Source: Granulicella sp. dw_53
GTDB lineage: Bacteria; Acidobacteriota; Terriglobia; Terriglobales; Acidobacteriaceae
DNA length: 64,000 bases
Direction: 5' to 3'
NCBI RefSeq assembly: GCF_018449545.1
Contig: NZ_JAAVUR010000002.1
Coordinates: 248,001 to 312,000 of the forward strand
A program made the translations under genes and the position numbers. Position 1 is the first letter of the stretch; each line of letters begins with the position of its first letter. Below the pieces are notes generated by a model. The model made no database searches. It saw nothing but the letters and a program-made list of their open reading frames with translations, and was not told the DNA's origin. Positions 33,516 to 42,508 of the stretch are shown here, piece after piece.

Positions 33516-34538
33516 ATGCGTCTCCCGCTTTTGGCCTCTGCCGCCGTAACTCTTCTCTGCCTCGCCCCAGCCCTTCATGCTCAAGAGGCTCCGTCTCCCG
33601 GAGGCCCGCCTCCACCCAGCGACGCCCGTCCGCAGCAGATCGAGGGGCTCGATACGCAGACCCTCAAGGTCAACGTCAACCTGGTGAACCTCTACTTCTC
33701 GGTGCGCGACAAGAACGGCTTCATCACCAATCTGCACAAGGACGACTGCAGCATCTACGAGAACAAGGACCTGCAGAAGACGAAGAACTTTACCCAGGAG
33801 AAGAATCTTCCTCTTACCATCGGGATCCTGCTGGACACCAGCGGCTCGCAGATGAACGTCCTGCCGATGGAACAGCAGGCCGGCGCGGAGTTTCTGAAGG
33901 ATGTTCTTACGCCCAAGGATGAGGCGTTTTTGATCTCGTTCGACATCAACGTCGATCTACTTGCGGATTACACCAATAGCCCCCGGGAGCTGAAGCGCGC
34001 CATCGAAAAGGCCACCATCAACACTGGCGCTGGCACGGGCTCTGTGACTGGAAACGGCAATCCTCGCGGCACGCTTCTCTACGACGCCGTCTCGCTTGCC
34101 GCCCACGACAAGCTTCGCCAGGAGGCTGGCCGCAAGGTCCTCATCATGCTGACCGATGGCGGCGATCAGGGCTCCCAGGAGACGCTGAAGACAGCCACGG
34201 AGGCCGCGCAGAAGGCCAACGCAATTATCTACGTCATTCTCATCGCGGATCGAGGGGGCTTCGGTAACTTCGGCTTCTCCGGCGCTGGCGACATGGATCG
34301 GCTCGCCAGGGACACTGGCGGCCGCGTGATCAACGTAGGGGACAACGGCAAGAAGCTCGAGGACGCCTTCAACCAGATTCAGGATGAGCTGCGTACGCAG
34401 TATCTTGCCAGCTATACGCCTACCAACGCCAAGGCGGATGGGACCTTCCGCACCATCAATATCACTTGCCAGGCGGGACAGAAGGTTCAGACTCGCAAGG
34501 GCTACTATGCCATGGCTGATAGTCCGGACAACGACTAA
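33516..34538 (+). CDS. Exported VWFA-related protein with intact MIDAS
   Basis: 340 residues. Signal peptide 1-22 (LLASAAVTLLCLAPALHAQ). A short Pro-rich linker, then NVNLVNLYFSVRDKNGFITN and the VWFA fold: GILLDTSGS (MIDAS, near residue 107), VLIMLTDGGDQGS, and QDELRTQYLASYTPTN followed by TRKGYYAMA. This is the acidobacterial VWFA-related family (TIGR03436-like), secreted or periplasmic, with unknown ligand. It shares the NVN-x-V and RTQY...KGYY ends with the paralogue at 31134. Confidence 0.92.
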   Translation: MRLPLLASAAVTLLCLAPALHAQEAPSPGGPPPPSDARPQQIEGLDTQTLKVNVNLVNLYFSVRDKNGFITNLHKDDCSIYENKDLQKTKNFTQEKNLPLTIGILLDTSGSQMNVLPMEQQAGAEFLKDVLTPKDEAFLISFDINVDLLADYTNSPRELKRAIEKATINTGAGTGSVTGNGNPRGTLLYDAVSLAAHDKLRQEAGRKVLIMLTDGGDQGSQETLKTATEAAQKANAIIYVILIADRGGFGNFGFSGAGDMDRLARDTGGRVINVGDNGKKLEDAFNQIQDELRTQYLASYTPTNAKADGTFRTINITCQAGQKVQTRKGYYAMADSPDND

Positions 34539-34556
34539 GCTTCTGTACGCCTAGGA

Positions 34557-35231
34557 TCAGGCCTCCATGGCTCCGGAGTAGACGGCCATTCCTGCGACTG
34601 CATCGACTCCCATGGCATCGAGGGCGTCTACCTCAGCGCGCTCTTTGATTCCGCCTGCGACGATCAACTGCCGCGCGGTGCAGGCTCGCAGGACTGCTGC
34701 TACGTCCAGCGGGAAGCCTGACATCGTTCCTTCGGTGTCGACGTGGGTGTAGAGGAAGGCGGCGCAGTAGTCTTCCAGCCAGGTTATGGCTTCCTCGGGC
34801 GTTAGGTTCACCGAGTCCTTCCATCCTTTTACGGCGACTTTGCCGCCCTTGGTGTCGACGCTGAAGACCAGCGCTTCTTCTCCGAGCTCCTTCTTTAGCC
34901 CTGCGGCGAAGTCCTTGTTCACGCCAGCTTCGCCGAACAGAGACGAGCCGTAGATTACTCGCTTTGCGCCTGCCGCCAGCAGGGCGCGGCCGTCTTCGGC
35001 GGTCTTCAGGCCGCCACCGACCTGGCAGGGTAGCCGCTTGCAGATCATCTCGATTAGGGCACGGTTCTCGCCCTGGCGCATCGCGGCGTCGAGGTCGATT
35101 AGTTGCACGACGGGGTATTTGCTGAAGCGGTCGATCCAATACTCAAAGTCGTCGAAGGCGAGCTTCAGCTTTTCGCCCTGCACGAGTTGCACAATACGGC
35201 CACCCATCAAATCGATTGAAGGAATCAACAT
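34557..35231 (-). CDS. hisA: Phosphoribosylformimino-5-aminoimidazole carboxamide ribotide isomerase (HisA)
   Basis: 224 residues. (Beta-alpha)8 barrel isomerase of histidine biosynthesis. MLIPSIDLMGGRIVQLVQGE gives Asp7 as the first catalytic residue, with Asp126 in SVDTKGGKVAVKGW as the second. QVGGGLKTAEDG and VAGGIKERAEV are the two phosphate-binding loops, and YTHVDTEGTMSG is another family block. Slightly short against 240-245. No other his gene is adjacent. Convergent with the second VWA gene (18 bases). Confidence 0.93.
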   Translation of the reverse strand: MLIPSIDLMGGRIVQLVQGEKLKLAFDDFEYWIDRFSKYPVVQLIDLDAAMRQGENRALIEMICKRLPCQVGGGLKTAEDGRALLAAGAKRVIYGSSLFGEAGVNKDFAAGLKKELGEEALVFSVDTKGGKVAVKGWKDSVNLTPEEAITWLEDYCAAFLYTHVDTEGTMSGFPLDVAAVLRACTARQLIVAGGIKERAEVDALDAMGVDAVAGMAVYSGAMEA

Positions 35232-35268
35232 TCGGAAAATCCTCTCAGTCTTACAGTCTTTCTTGAAG

Positions 35269-36756
35269 TTACTTGCCTGGCGAAGCTGCCGGACAGACGC
35301 ATGCGGCGAAGCCCTTCGCTGTATGGTTATCCAGCGCGCAGACGTACTGCGGCCAGAGCGACTTCAGCAGCAGGGTCTGGTCTCCGACAAAGTAGTGCGT
35401 GAGGTACGCGCGGCTCATATCGGTCCGCGCATCAGGGTCGGCGGTGAAGTCGGCGAGGAGGCTCTTCAAGGTTTCCGCGGAGAAGTCCGGTTGATGAAAG
35501 GTCTCTCCGTACGCGTACTCCTTGGACCAGGTCGTGCTTACTCCTGTTTGGTTGGATGCGGCGATCACCTCGAAGTCCAGCAAGCGCGCGTCCTCAGGGC
35601 TTACTTTTGCGACTGTAAAGGAAGGGTTATTTCCATCCACGGGCGAGATCGAAGAGACCATCTTGATGGCGACCTTGCCGCCCTTCGCTCCGGCCTCCTC
35701 TGCTCCAAACAACCGTATCTCGTCCATGTGCGAGTGGCCGAAGATGCCCAGCCGGATCACGTCGGCGTACTGTCCCATCACATCCGCCAGCCGCTCCGAG
35801 GAGAGAAACATCGCCGGAGCTTCTCCTCCGCAGATGTCCTTGAACTTCGAGAAGGTGGTGTAGGGGTCGACGCCCGCTGGAATATGGCCCATCACCCATA
35901 CTCTCTGCTTCTCTCGGCGGGCCTCGGCTAGCTCTTTGGTCAGCCATGCGATCTGCGCATCCGCCGCTGCTGGCTGGGGCTTGCCGTCGCAGCCCTGGTG
36001 GCTCTTGGATTGAAAGATATCGTTCAGCACAATTAGCCGCGTTCGCTGCATGGGAGCCTTCATCATCAGACTCATATCTCCCAGGTCCGAGTAGCTCGCT
36101 GCCGCTGCCGTCTTTTCCTTGGCGGATCCTGCGAGTCCATCCACCATTGCGGCCTGTGTCGTCTTCAGGAACGCGTCCTCGCGATCCATGGCGTAGTCCT
36201 TGCAGCCTGAGTCGTTGTTTCCCAGCGTCACGTACACCGGCAGGCCTGCCAGCGATAGACGTAGCTGTCCTACGACGTAGCGCTCCGTCTTTTCGACAAA
36301 CGTCGCGTAGTCCTGCGCTGTCTTTTCTGGGAATATGGTCTTGAAGCGGCAGTCGAAGTTATGCACCACCAGATCGCCACTCATGAGAGCAAACTTTGCG
36401 TCGGGAGCACTCTTCTTCATCGCTTCGAGGCTCGACTGGAGCAGCGCATAGGGGGAGTCGGAGCGCTTCGCTCCACAGGCCTTTTGCAGCTTTGCGAACG
36501 CCGCTGTCTGATCCGGGGAGGGTGCACTGGCGAGGATGGCGTTCCACTCGCCCTCCTGCGCGTCGAAGAGCCGCTGGGCCTTGCCTGGGTCGTGAAGCGG
36601 ATCGAAGTGGATATCGCTCACCATCAGCGCCGTAATCGCTTCCTTTGCCTCTGTCTTCTTGCCTGCCTGAGCCTGCAGATCTTCCGTACCCACTACCGTG
36701 ATACCCAAAGCCAGTCCGCATAGAACCGCCCAACGCCGCAAATCAGCCAACCTCAT
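35269..36756 (-). CDS. Exported metallophosphoesterase, acid-sphingomyelinase-like
   Basis: 495 residues. Signal-like start (RRWAVLCGLALGITVVG). Calcineurin-type motifs in order: MVSDIHFDPLH, SGDLVVHNF, TLGNNDSGCKD, VMGHIPAGVDPY, GIFGHSHMDEI; these give the two-metal site. The spacing and the insertion between GNND and GHIP fit acid-sphingomyelinase-like phosphodiesterases. Several Cys suggest disulphides in the exported state. Start at 36756 is favoured because AAGGA then has 8-base spacing; ATGs at 36762 and 36801 exist. Divergent from rpsA. Confidence 0.85.
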   Translation of the reverse strand: MRLADLRRWAVLCGLALGITVVGTEDLQAQAGKKTEAKEAITALMVSDIHFDPLHDPGKAQRLFDAQEGEWNAILASAPSPDQTAAFAKLQKACGAKRSDSPYALLQSSLEAMKKSAPDAKFALMSGDLVVHNFDCRFKTIFPEKTAQDYATFVEKTERYVVGQLRLSLAGLPVYVTLGNNDSGCKDYAMDREDAFLKTTQAAMVDGLAGSAKEKTAAAASYSDLGDMSLMMKAPMQRTRLIVLNDIFQSKSHQGCDGKPQPAAADAQIAWLTKELAEARREKQRVWVMGHIPAGVDPYTTFSKFKDICGGEAPAMFLSSERLADVMGQYADVIRLGIFGHSHMDEIRLFGAEEAGAKGGKVAIKMVSSISPVDGNNPSFTVAKVSPEDARLLDFEVIAASNQTGVSTTWSKEYAYGETFHQPDFSAETLKSLLADFTADPDARTDMSRAYLTHYFVGDQTLLLKSLWPQYVCALDNHTAKGFAACVCPAASPGK

Positions 36757-36877
36757 CCGCATGATCCTTAAATCCTCATCTTGGCGGTCAAACAGCCTCA
36801 TTCCAGCCTACCCCACAACCTCCGTTCGACGGGGCTGGGAGGCCGTCCAGCCCGCGAGACCATTCAGTTATGCCAAA

Positions 36878-38632
36878 ATGAGTACGGCCCACCCCATGTC
36901 CAATATGACCGACACTAACGCCCCCGAGTCCCCCGCCTCCCCTGAAGTCACCGAAGTTCCCGAGACCGCTGAAGCTTCCGAAGCCTCCGAGACCCAGGAG
37001 TCCTTCCAGGACCTCCTGAAGCAGTACGACCAGAGCCACGCCAGCGTCTCTGAGACGGGCCAGAAGCAGATCAACGCCACCGTCGCCGCTATCACCGCGG
37101 ACTCCGTGCTCCTCGACATCGGCTACAAGACCGAGGGAATTCTGCCGCTTACGGCCTTCACGACTCCGCCTGCTGTCGGCGATTCCTTCATCGTCACCGT
37201 CAAGGGGCGCGACGAGGATGGCTACTATCAGCTCTCTCTGCTCAAGTTCGCGCAGCCGAAGGACTTCTCCTCGCTGGAAGAGGCCTTTGCGGCCAAGGGG
37301 ATCGTTGCGGGGACGGTCACTGCCGTGGTCAAAGGCGGCCTTACGGTCGATGTTGGCGCTCGCGCCTTCCTTCCGGCCTCTCGCAGCGGCACGCGCGATG
37401 CAGCGGAGATGGAGAAGCTGGTCGGCCAGCAGATTCGCGTCCGCATCACCAAGCTCGACGTCGAGGACGAAGATGTCGTCGTCGACCGCCGCTCCGTCGT
37501 GGAAGAGGAGGAGAAGCTTACCAAGGCCACCCGGCTCGCCGAGATCCAGGTCGACCAGATCGTCCATGGCACGGTGCGTTCTCTTGCTCCCTACGGCGCC
37601 TTCGTCGACATTGGCGGCACTGACGGCTTGCTCCACATCAGCGACATGGCGTGGACGCGGGTCACCAAGCCTGAGGACGTCCTCACGGCGGGCGATGAAC
37701 TCGATCTCAAGGTGCTGAAGATCGATCCTGCCACTGGCAAGATCTCGCTCGGCCTCAAGCAGCTTCTGGCGCATCCCTGGGACTCGGTGCCCGAGAAGTA
37801 CAAGATCGGCGACCGCGTCACCGGTACGGTTAGCCGCGATGCTGATTTTGGCTCCTTTGTGGAGCTTGAGCCCGGCGTCGAGGGCCTGGTTCACATCTCG
37901 GAGATGTCGTGGGGCAAGAAGGTGCGCAAGCCCAGCGATATGGTCAAGATCGGCGATACCGTCGAGGCGGTTATCCTCTCCATCGACACCGACGCCAAGC
38001 GCATCGGGCTCGGCCTGAAGCAGGCCCTGGGCGATCCGTGGGCGGATGTCGCGGAGAAGTTCCCAGTAGGCTCCGCAGTCGAGGCTCCGGTCGTCAGCTT
38101 CACCAAGTTCGGAGCATTTGTTCAGCTCGCTGAAGGCATCGAAGGCATGATCCACATCAGCGAGATCACCGCGGAGAAGCGCCTCAACCACCCCACCGAC
38201 GTTCTGCGCATCGGCGAGGTGGTCAAGGCTCAGATCCTCGACGTCGACAAGCAGAAGCGCCAAGTGCGTCTCTCCATCAAGCAGCTCATCCCCAGCGACC
38301 TCGACGAGTTCCTGGCTGACCACAAGCAGGGCGACACCGTCACCGGCCGCATCATCGACATCTCGAACAACAAGGCTCGCGTGGAGCTGGGCGAAGGCAT
38401 CTTCGCTCCCTGCATCCTGCCGGTTGCGGTACAAGAAGAGGCTGCTCCGGCCAGCAGCGGCGCGGTCGACCTTTCGGCCTTCAGTTCACTCCTCAAGGCC
38501 AAGTGGCAGGGGGCTGCACCTGCCGCCTCTGCCAAGCCTAAGTCCGAGGTTCCTGCTCCCGGTCAGATTCGCAGCTTCCGTATCTCGACGTTGAATCTGG
38601 AAGCCAAGCAGATCGAACTCGAACTTGCCTGA
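36878..38632 (+). CDS. rpsA: 30S ribosomal protein S1
   Basis: 584 residues with six S1 (OB-fold) repeats: about 45-95 (INATVAAITADSVLLDIGYK), 115-180, 200-270 (HGTVRSLAPYGAFVDIGGTD), 285-355 (TGTVSRDADFGSFVELEPGV), 370-440 (FTKFGAFVQLAEGIEGMIHI) and a degenerate one near 460-490. An N-terminal Ser/Glu/Pro-rich tail precedes them. Binds mRNA on the small subunit. Start uncertain: ATGs at 36878, 36896 and 36905 are all possible and no Shine-Dalgarno is clear, which is common for S1. Divergent from the phosphoesterase gene. Confidence 0.9.
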   Translation: MSTAHPMSNMTDTNAPESPASPEVTEVPETAEASEASETQESFQDLLKQYDQSHASVSETGQKQINATVAAITADSVLLDIGYKTEGILPLTAFTTPPAVGDSFIVTVKGRDEDGYYQLSLLKFAQPKDFSSLEEAFAAKGIVAGTVTAVVKGGLTVDVGARAFLPASRSGTRDAAEMEKLVGQQIRVRITKLDVEDEDVVVDRRSVVEEEEKLTKATRLAEIQVDQIVHGTVRSLAPYGAFVDIGGTDGLLHISDMAWTRVTKPEDVLTAGDELDLKVLKIDPATGKISLGLKQLLAHPWDSVPEKYKIGDRVTGTVSRDADFGSFVELEPGVEGLVHISEMSWGKKVRKPSDMVKIGDTVEAVILSIDTDAKRIGLGLKQALGDPWADVAEKFPVGSAVEAPVVSFTKFGAFVQLAEGIEGMIHISEITAEKRLNHPTDVLRIGEVVKAQILDVDKQKRQVRLSIKQLIPSDLDEFLADHKQGDTVTGRIIDISNNKARVELGEGIFAPCILPVAVQEEAAPASSGAVDLSAFSSLLKAKWQGAAPAASAKPKSEVPAPGQIRSFRISTLNLEAKQIELELA

Positions 38633-38675
38633 AGCGCGTTTAGGGCGAGTTGAGCGGATGGAATTGAAGCAAGAA

Positions 38676-38717
38676 AGTATACCCATCAACGATTCGTCTC
38701 TCGTTGATGGGTATACT
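38676..38717. terminator. Perfect 17-bp inverted repeat between rpsA and the CMD gene
   Basis: AGTATACCCATCAACGA (38676-38692) and TCGTTGATGGGTATACT (38701-38717), loop of 8 bases. Lies between convergent genes, so a bidirectional terminator is likely, although no T run is present. It ends 2 bases from the stop of the minus-strand gene. Confidence 0.65.
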
Positions 38718-38719
38718 GA

Positions 38720-39223
38720 TTATGTTGGCTCAACCTCTATATCGAGCACTGTAGTAAGTTTCGATACAGTGTACGCATAGCCATGAACACCGATTACTTC
38801 GACTAACTCCTGATCGCTGAAGTGCTCTCGTACACGAGCAAGATTCTCGTCCGTGAAGGACGTGGAGTTTGCGATCTTCGAGACATACGTCAGCAGAGCT
38901 CGATACTTCTCCGAAAAGACCGTTGAGGTTAGATCTCTCTGATCGAGTGCACGGAGTTCCTCTGCGGAGATGCCGAAGGTCTGTGCGAAACCTCCATGCA
39001 GCTTCCAGACGTAGTCCGAGTGGCAGATGCGGCTGGTGTACAAGACCACGAACTCCCGCGTCTTCGGCTCCAACGCGAGCTGGGACATCTGCACCGTAGC
39101 GAGCTGCATGAACTCCGTGGCCCACGCGGGAGAGTGAAAGATAATACGTAACAGATTTGCGATCATTTCCGATCGGGGTAGTTGTTGGAAGACGCTATCG
39201 TCAACCTCGCTTACGAGTGCCAC
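38720..39223 (-). CDS. Carboxymuconolactone decarboxylase / AhpD-like protein
   Basis: 167 residues. The central SRICHSDYVWKLHGGFAQTF helix pair and downstream GHFSDQELVEVIGVHGYAY-like end match the CMD/AhpD fold (the latter reads HFSDQELVEVIGVHGYAYTV). AhpD-type peroxidases have a CxxC before HxxxH; here only one Cys (CHSDYVWKLH) remains, so a disulphide-based peroxidase mechanism is unlikely. Closest by this feature to the gamma-CMD-like group. Single gene, followed by an inverted repeat and preceded by no strong neighbour. Confidence 0.85.
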   Translation of the reverse strand: MALVSEVDDSVFQQLPRSEMIANLLRIIFHSPAWATEFMQLATVQMSQLALEPKTREFVVLYTSRICHSDYVWKLHGGFAQTFGISAEELRALDQRDLTSTVFSEKYRALLTYVSKIANSTSFTDENLARVREHFSDQELVEVIGVHGYAYTVSKLTTVLDIEVEPT

Positions 39224-39305
39224 AGATTTTCCTTTCCATTCAACTCATCAAAAAAAAGACATGCGTAACGGCGTCAGTCAAAGAGTCCCTGACGATGCGA
39301 AGTTC

Positions 39306-40436
39306 CTATCCGCCTAAGCTGCTTTTGAGGGCGGCCTGGGCGCGGCGGTTCTCTTCCGGCAGACCGATGGTGATGCGTGCCCAGTTGGTATAGGGCGGGT
39401 GGGCTCGGCCGATGTCTACGCCCTGGGCGAGCATCGCAGCCGCAAGCTTCGGCTGTGGCTGCCCTGCGTTGAAGAAGACGAAGTTCGCGCTCGTCTGGGT
39501 GTGTTCGAGCTTCAGATCGCGCAGCACCGAGAGCCATGTCTCGCGCTCGTGTGCGACGGTCTTGCGGGTGCGCTCTACTTGGGCGGTATCCCGCAGTGCG
39601 GCAGAGGCGGCGACGATGTTCATGCGGCCCAGGGACTCCGCATCGCCTGCTCCCTGCTTGCGCAAGGCATCGGCGAGGGCGCGAGGTGCGAGCACGTAGC
39701 CGATGGGCATTCCCGCAAGGGCGTGGATCTTGTCGAAGGTGCGGAAGACCATCACGTTGGCTCCATCGCGCACCAGTGAGACGGCGGAGCGGGAGGCGAA
39801 GTCCGGAGTGTACTCGAGGTACGCCTCGTCCACGATGGCGACGGCGTGCTGCGAGCTCTCCAGCAGGAAGCGCTTGAAGTCCTTGTCGTCGTTGACGGTG
39901 CCGGTGGGGTTGTGAGGATTGACGAGATAGATCGCGCGCGTTCGCTCGGTCAGCTTCGCTTTGAGCGCGGGCAGATCGTTGCAGTACTGTGCGTTCAAGG
40001 GAACGGGCACGCCTACTCCGCCTACTCGCGCTGCTGCGTCGATGAGGGCGAGATAGCCTGGCGTCGAGTAGAGGAACTCACCGCCCGGTCCGCCCTGGCT
40101 GCCAAGGTAGAGGCCCAGAAAGCCAAGGATCTCGCCGAGGACGACCTGTTCCACGGGAACACGCTCGTAGGCTGCGATCTCTTCCGCGAGGTGTTTGCCT
40201 GCCGCGTTGTCCGCGTAGCGATTGAGCCGGGTCAGCTCGCGCTGAACTGCCGCGGCGACCTGGGGTGACGGACCGTAGGGATTTTCATTGAATGAGAGCC
40301 GGATCGTTCGCTCCGGCGAAGCTTGTTGATACAAGGGTCCCCCTGAAGCAAAGGCAGACCGGGAGGCGATGACGCTTGCGCCCAGTACGGCCCCGGAGCT
40401 TTTGAGTAGAGTGCGGCGGCTTAGATCGATCGACAT
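39306..40436 (-). CDS. Tat-exported class I/II aminotransferase (HisC-like)
   Basis: 376 residues. Begins SRRTLLKSSGAVLGASVIAS, a twin-arginine signal (SRRTLLK), with a likely cut after SRSAFA. The mature enzyme follows: SFNENPYGPSPQVAAAVQ, NPHNPTGTV, VDEAYLEYT, and TFDKIHALAGMPIGYVLAP with the probable PLP-binding Lys236. The HisC-like fold is therefore predicted to be folded in the cytosol with its cofactor and then exported. A secreted transaminase is unusual; acidobacterial relatives with this arrangement exist, but the substrate is not known. No his gene is next to it. Confidence 0.88.
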   Translation of the reverse strand: MSIDLSRRTLLKSSGAVLGASVIASRSAFASGGPLYQQASPERTIRLSFNENPYGPSPQVAAAVQRELTRLNRYADNAAGKHLAEEIAAYERVPVEQVVLGEILGFLGLYLGSQGGPGGEFLYSTPGYLALIDAAARVGGVGVPVPLNAQYCNDLPALKAKLTERTRAIYLVNPHNPTGTVNDDKDFKRFLLESSQHAVAIVDEAYLEYTPDFASRSAVSLVRDGANVMVFRTFDKIHALAGMPIGYVLAPRALADALRKQGAGDAESLGRMNIVAASAALRDTAQVERTRKTVAHERETWLSVLRDLKLEHTQTSANFVFFNAGQPQPKLAAAMLAQGVDIGRAHPPYTNWARITIGLPEENRRAQAALKSSLGG

Positions 40437-40942
40437 AGATGCATTCGCTCCTCTCGAATGGGTAACACCTGCTCAGCATACAAAGCGTCACGAGCAGAGG
40501 CGAATTGCGGAGAGTAGCACGTCGTGACTTGTGGAGTTATCTGATGCGTTAGAACCGACGAAGATCGTGTGTGGTCCTCCGATCCTCTGATCTACGGATA
40601 ATCCATAGATCAATAGACCAGAGGATCGACGCGTGGTGACATCCCTGCCGCCCTTCCACAGCCATCCGAACGATATGTTGTTGTATGCCCTCTGGTTCAG
40701 CGCACGCAAGGCACAATAAGAACCGATTGCGGAATTGAGTATTTACATGGCCATGGAGAACCATTTCTTAAGAGGTTAAACTCTTTCGCTGCTAGGTTAA
40801 ACACGTTCTCAAAGGACGTATTCCCGCCACCTCCGAGAACGTGTTTCCCGGCTCGGAACAGTCTCTTGTCCAATGAAAACAATGTTGATGAATGAGAGGA
40901 CAACTTTTCCGTTTGTCGTTCGGTCAAAGCTAATATGTAACG
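40437..40942. other. Intergenic region with two long inverted repeats
   Basis: About 505 bases with no supported gene. Inverted repeat A: CGATCCTCTG (40580-40589) and CAGAGGATCG (40619-40628), with GATCTA/TAGATC nested inside. Inverted repeat B: AAACACGTTCTC (40799-40810) and GAGAACGTGTTT (40835-40846). AGGTTAAAC is repeated directly just before B. The region is more AT-rich than its surroundings and lies between divergent genes, so promoter or operator function for the amidohydrolase or aminotransferase is possible. Confidence 0.5.
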
Positions 40943-42436
40943 ATGTCGATCCTGAGCCTGCGAACTTTTCCATTTTCAGTCATGCTAAGCGGTCTGGCTG
41001 TAGCCTCCTTGGGGCAATATGCGGTCTCTCAAGCCGCTCCAACACCATCTCCTCTTAGCTCCCTGATTCGCACCAATGCTCCGGTCGTCGCACTGACTCA
41101 TGTCACGTTATTCGACGGCTCAGGAGAGCCACCGAAGCATGATCAAACGGTCCTCGTCGATCATGGCAAAATCGCGGCTGTGGGGCCAACCTCCTCCATT
41201 ACGATCCCGCCTACGGCCAGCGTTCTGGATGGGCATGGAAAGACGCTCCTTCCAGGACTGATCGGTATGCACGAGCACCTGTTTTATATCTCCGCCGGAG
41301 GGGGAGTAGGGCATCCGCTTCTGGCCACCGAGCAGGCCGAGTCTGCGCCGCGACTCTACCTCGCCGCAGGGATTACGACAGCACGCACCACCGGCTCGAT
41401 CGAGCCAGTAGCGGACCTGGCGCTGAAGAACGCGATCGAGCAGGGAACACAGGCGGGACCCGATCTCGATGTGACCGGGCCGTACCTTGATGGCAGGCCA
41501 AACATGATCTTGCAGAACCAGTCGCTGACGAGCCCAGAGGATGCGCGGGAGACGGTGGACTATTGGAGCAAGCGCGGCGCGACCTCGTTCAAGGCGTATA
41601 TGTTCATCACGCCCGCGGAGCTCAAGTCGGCGATCGATGCAGCACATGCGCATGGCGCCAAGCTGACGGGGCATCTGTGTTCTGTGGGGTTCACAGAGGC
41701 GATCGAGATGGGAATCGACAATCTCGAACATGGGCTGTCGGCCGATACGGAGTTCGATCCGCGCAAGAAACCAGGGGTCTGCCTGCCGGCGGATGCGCAG
41801 GCCGCACGTTCCGTTACGCAGCTCGATGTTCACGGGCCTGAACTACAAGGACTGATCCACACGATGATCTCGCATCATGTCGCGCTCACCTCGACGCTGG
41901 CGATCTATGAGGACTTCGAACCGGATCAGCCGCCGCTCGAGAGTCTGCAGGCGACAAAGTCGGCTTTGAGTCCGACTTCGTGGAGCGATTTCCTGAACCT
42001 GCGAGGTGTAATCCGAGAGCATCCTCGCTATCAATCTCCGGAGGCGATGGCGCAGGTCCTCAAGAAGGAGATGGAGTTCGAGCGCGAGTTCCAGCGTCAG
42101 GGTGGGTTGCTGATGGCAGGCTGTGATCCTACCGGAATTGGCGGCGTTATCGCTGGATATGGCGATCAGCGCGAGATGGAGCTGTTGGTGAACGCAGGAT
42201 TTTCGCAGGCTGAGGCAGTAGCGATCTACTCCAGCCATGCGGCGAAGTATCTGGGCCGTGAGAGCATCATCGGAACGGTAGCACCAGGGATGCAGGCTGA
42301 TCTACTGCTCTTGAATGGAGACTTCGAACACGAGGTCTCGACGATCCGCAAGCCGGAGATTGTCTTCAAGAAGGGCATTGGATGGGACTCGGCGAAGCTG
42401 CAAGCCTCCGTGGCGGGCGTCGCGGGACAGCGCTAA
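40943..42436 (+). CDS. Exported amidohydrolase (imidazolonepropionase-like)
   Basis: 497 residues. Signal peptide about 1-31. Composite amidohydrolase domain: VALTHVTLFDGSGEPPKHDQ, LPGLIGMHEHLF (metal-binding HxH), KAYMFITPAELKSAIDAAHA with the Lys that is usually carboxylated, LTGHLCSVGFTEAI and NLEHGL (two metal His). Later GCDPTGIGGVIAGYG has the metal Asp, and GTVAPGMQADLLLLNGDFE closes the barrel. The family includes prolidases and other peptide/lactam hydrolases; the substrate is unknown. It has a strong terminator. Confidence 0.9.
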   Translation: MSILSLRTFPFSVMLSGLAVASLGQYAVSQAAPTPSPLSSLIRTNAPVVALTHVTLFDGSGEPPKHDQTVLVDHGKIAAVGPTSSITIPPTASVLDGHGKTLLPGLIGMHEHLFYISAGGGVGHPLLATEQAESAPRLYLAAGITTARTTGSIEPVADLALKNAIEQGTQAGPDLDVTGPYLDGRPNMILQNQSLTSPEDARETVDYWSKRGATSFKAYMFITPAELKSAIDAAHAHGAKLTGHLCSVGFTEAIEMGIDNLEHGLSADTEFDPRKKPGVCLPADAQAARSVTQLDVHGPELQGLIHTMISHHVALTSTLAIYEDFEPDQPPLESLQATKSALSPTSWSDFLNLRGVIREHPRYQSPEAMAQVLKKEMEFEREFQRQGGLLMAGCDPTGIGGVIAGYGDQREMELLVNAGFSQAEAVAIYSSHAAKYLGRESIIGTVAPGMQADLLLLNGDFEHEVSTIRKPEIVFKKGIGWDSAKLQASVAGVAGQR

Positions 42437-42480
42437 CGACATCAGGCCACAGGTTAGCCCTGTGGCCTGATGTCGTTTAC
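42437..42480 (+). terminator. Intrinsic terminator after the amidohydrolase
   Basis: CGACATCAGGCCACAG (42437-42452) and CTGTGGCCTGATGTCG (42460-42475), 16 perfect pairs with a 7-base loop, then TTTAC. May also stop the minus-strand TPR gene from the other side. Confidence 0.88.
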
Positions 42481-42508
42481 TACTGATGCTCGGGAACGAT
42501 GAGACGTT

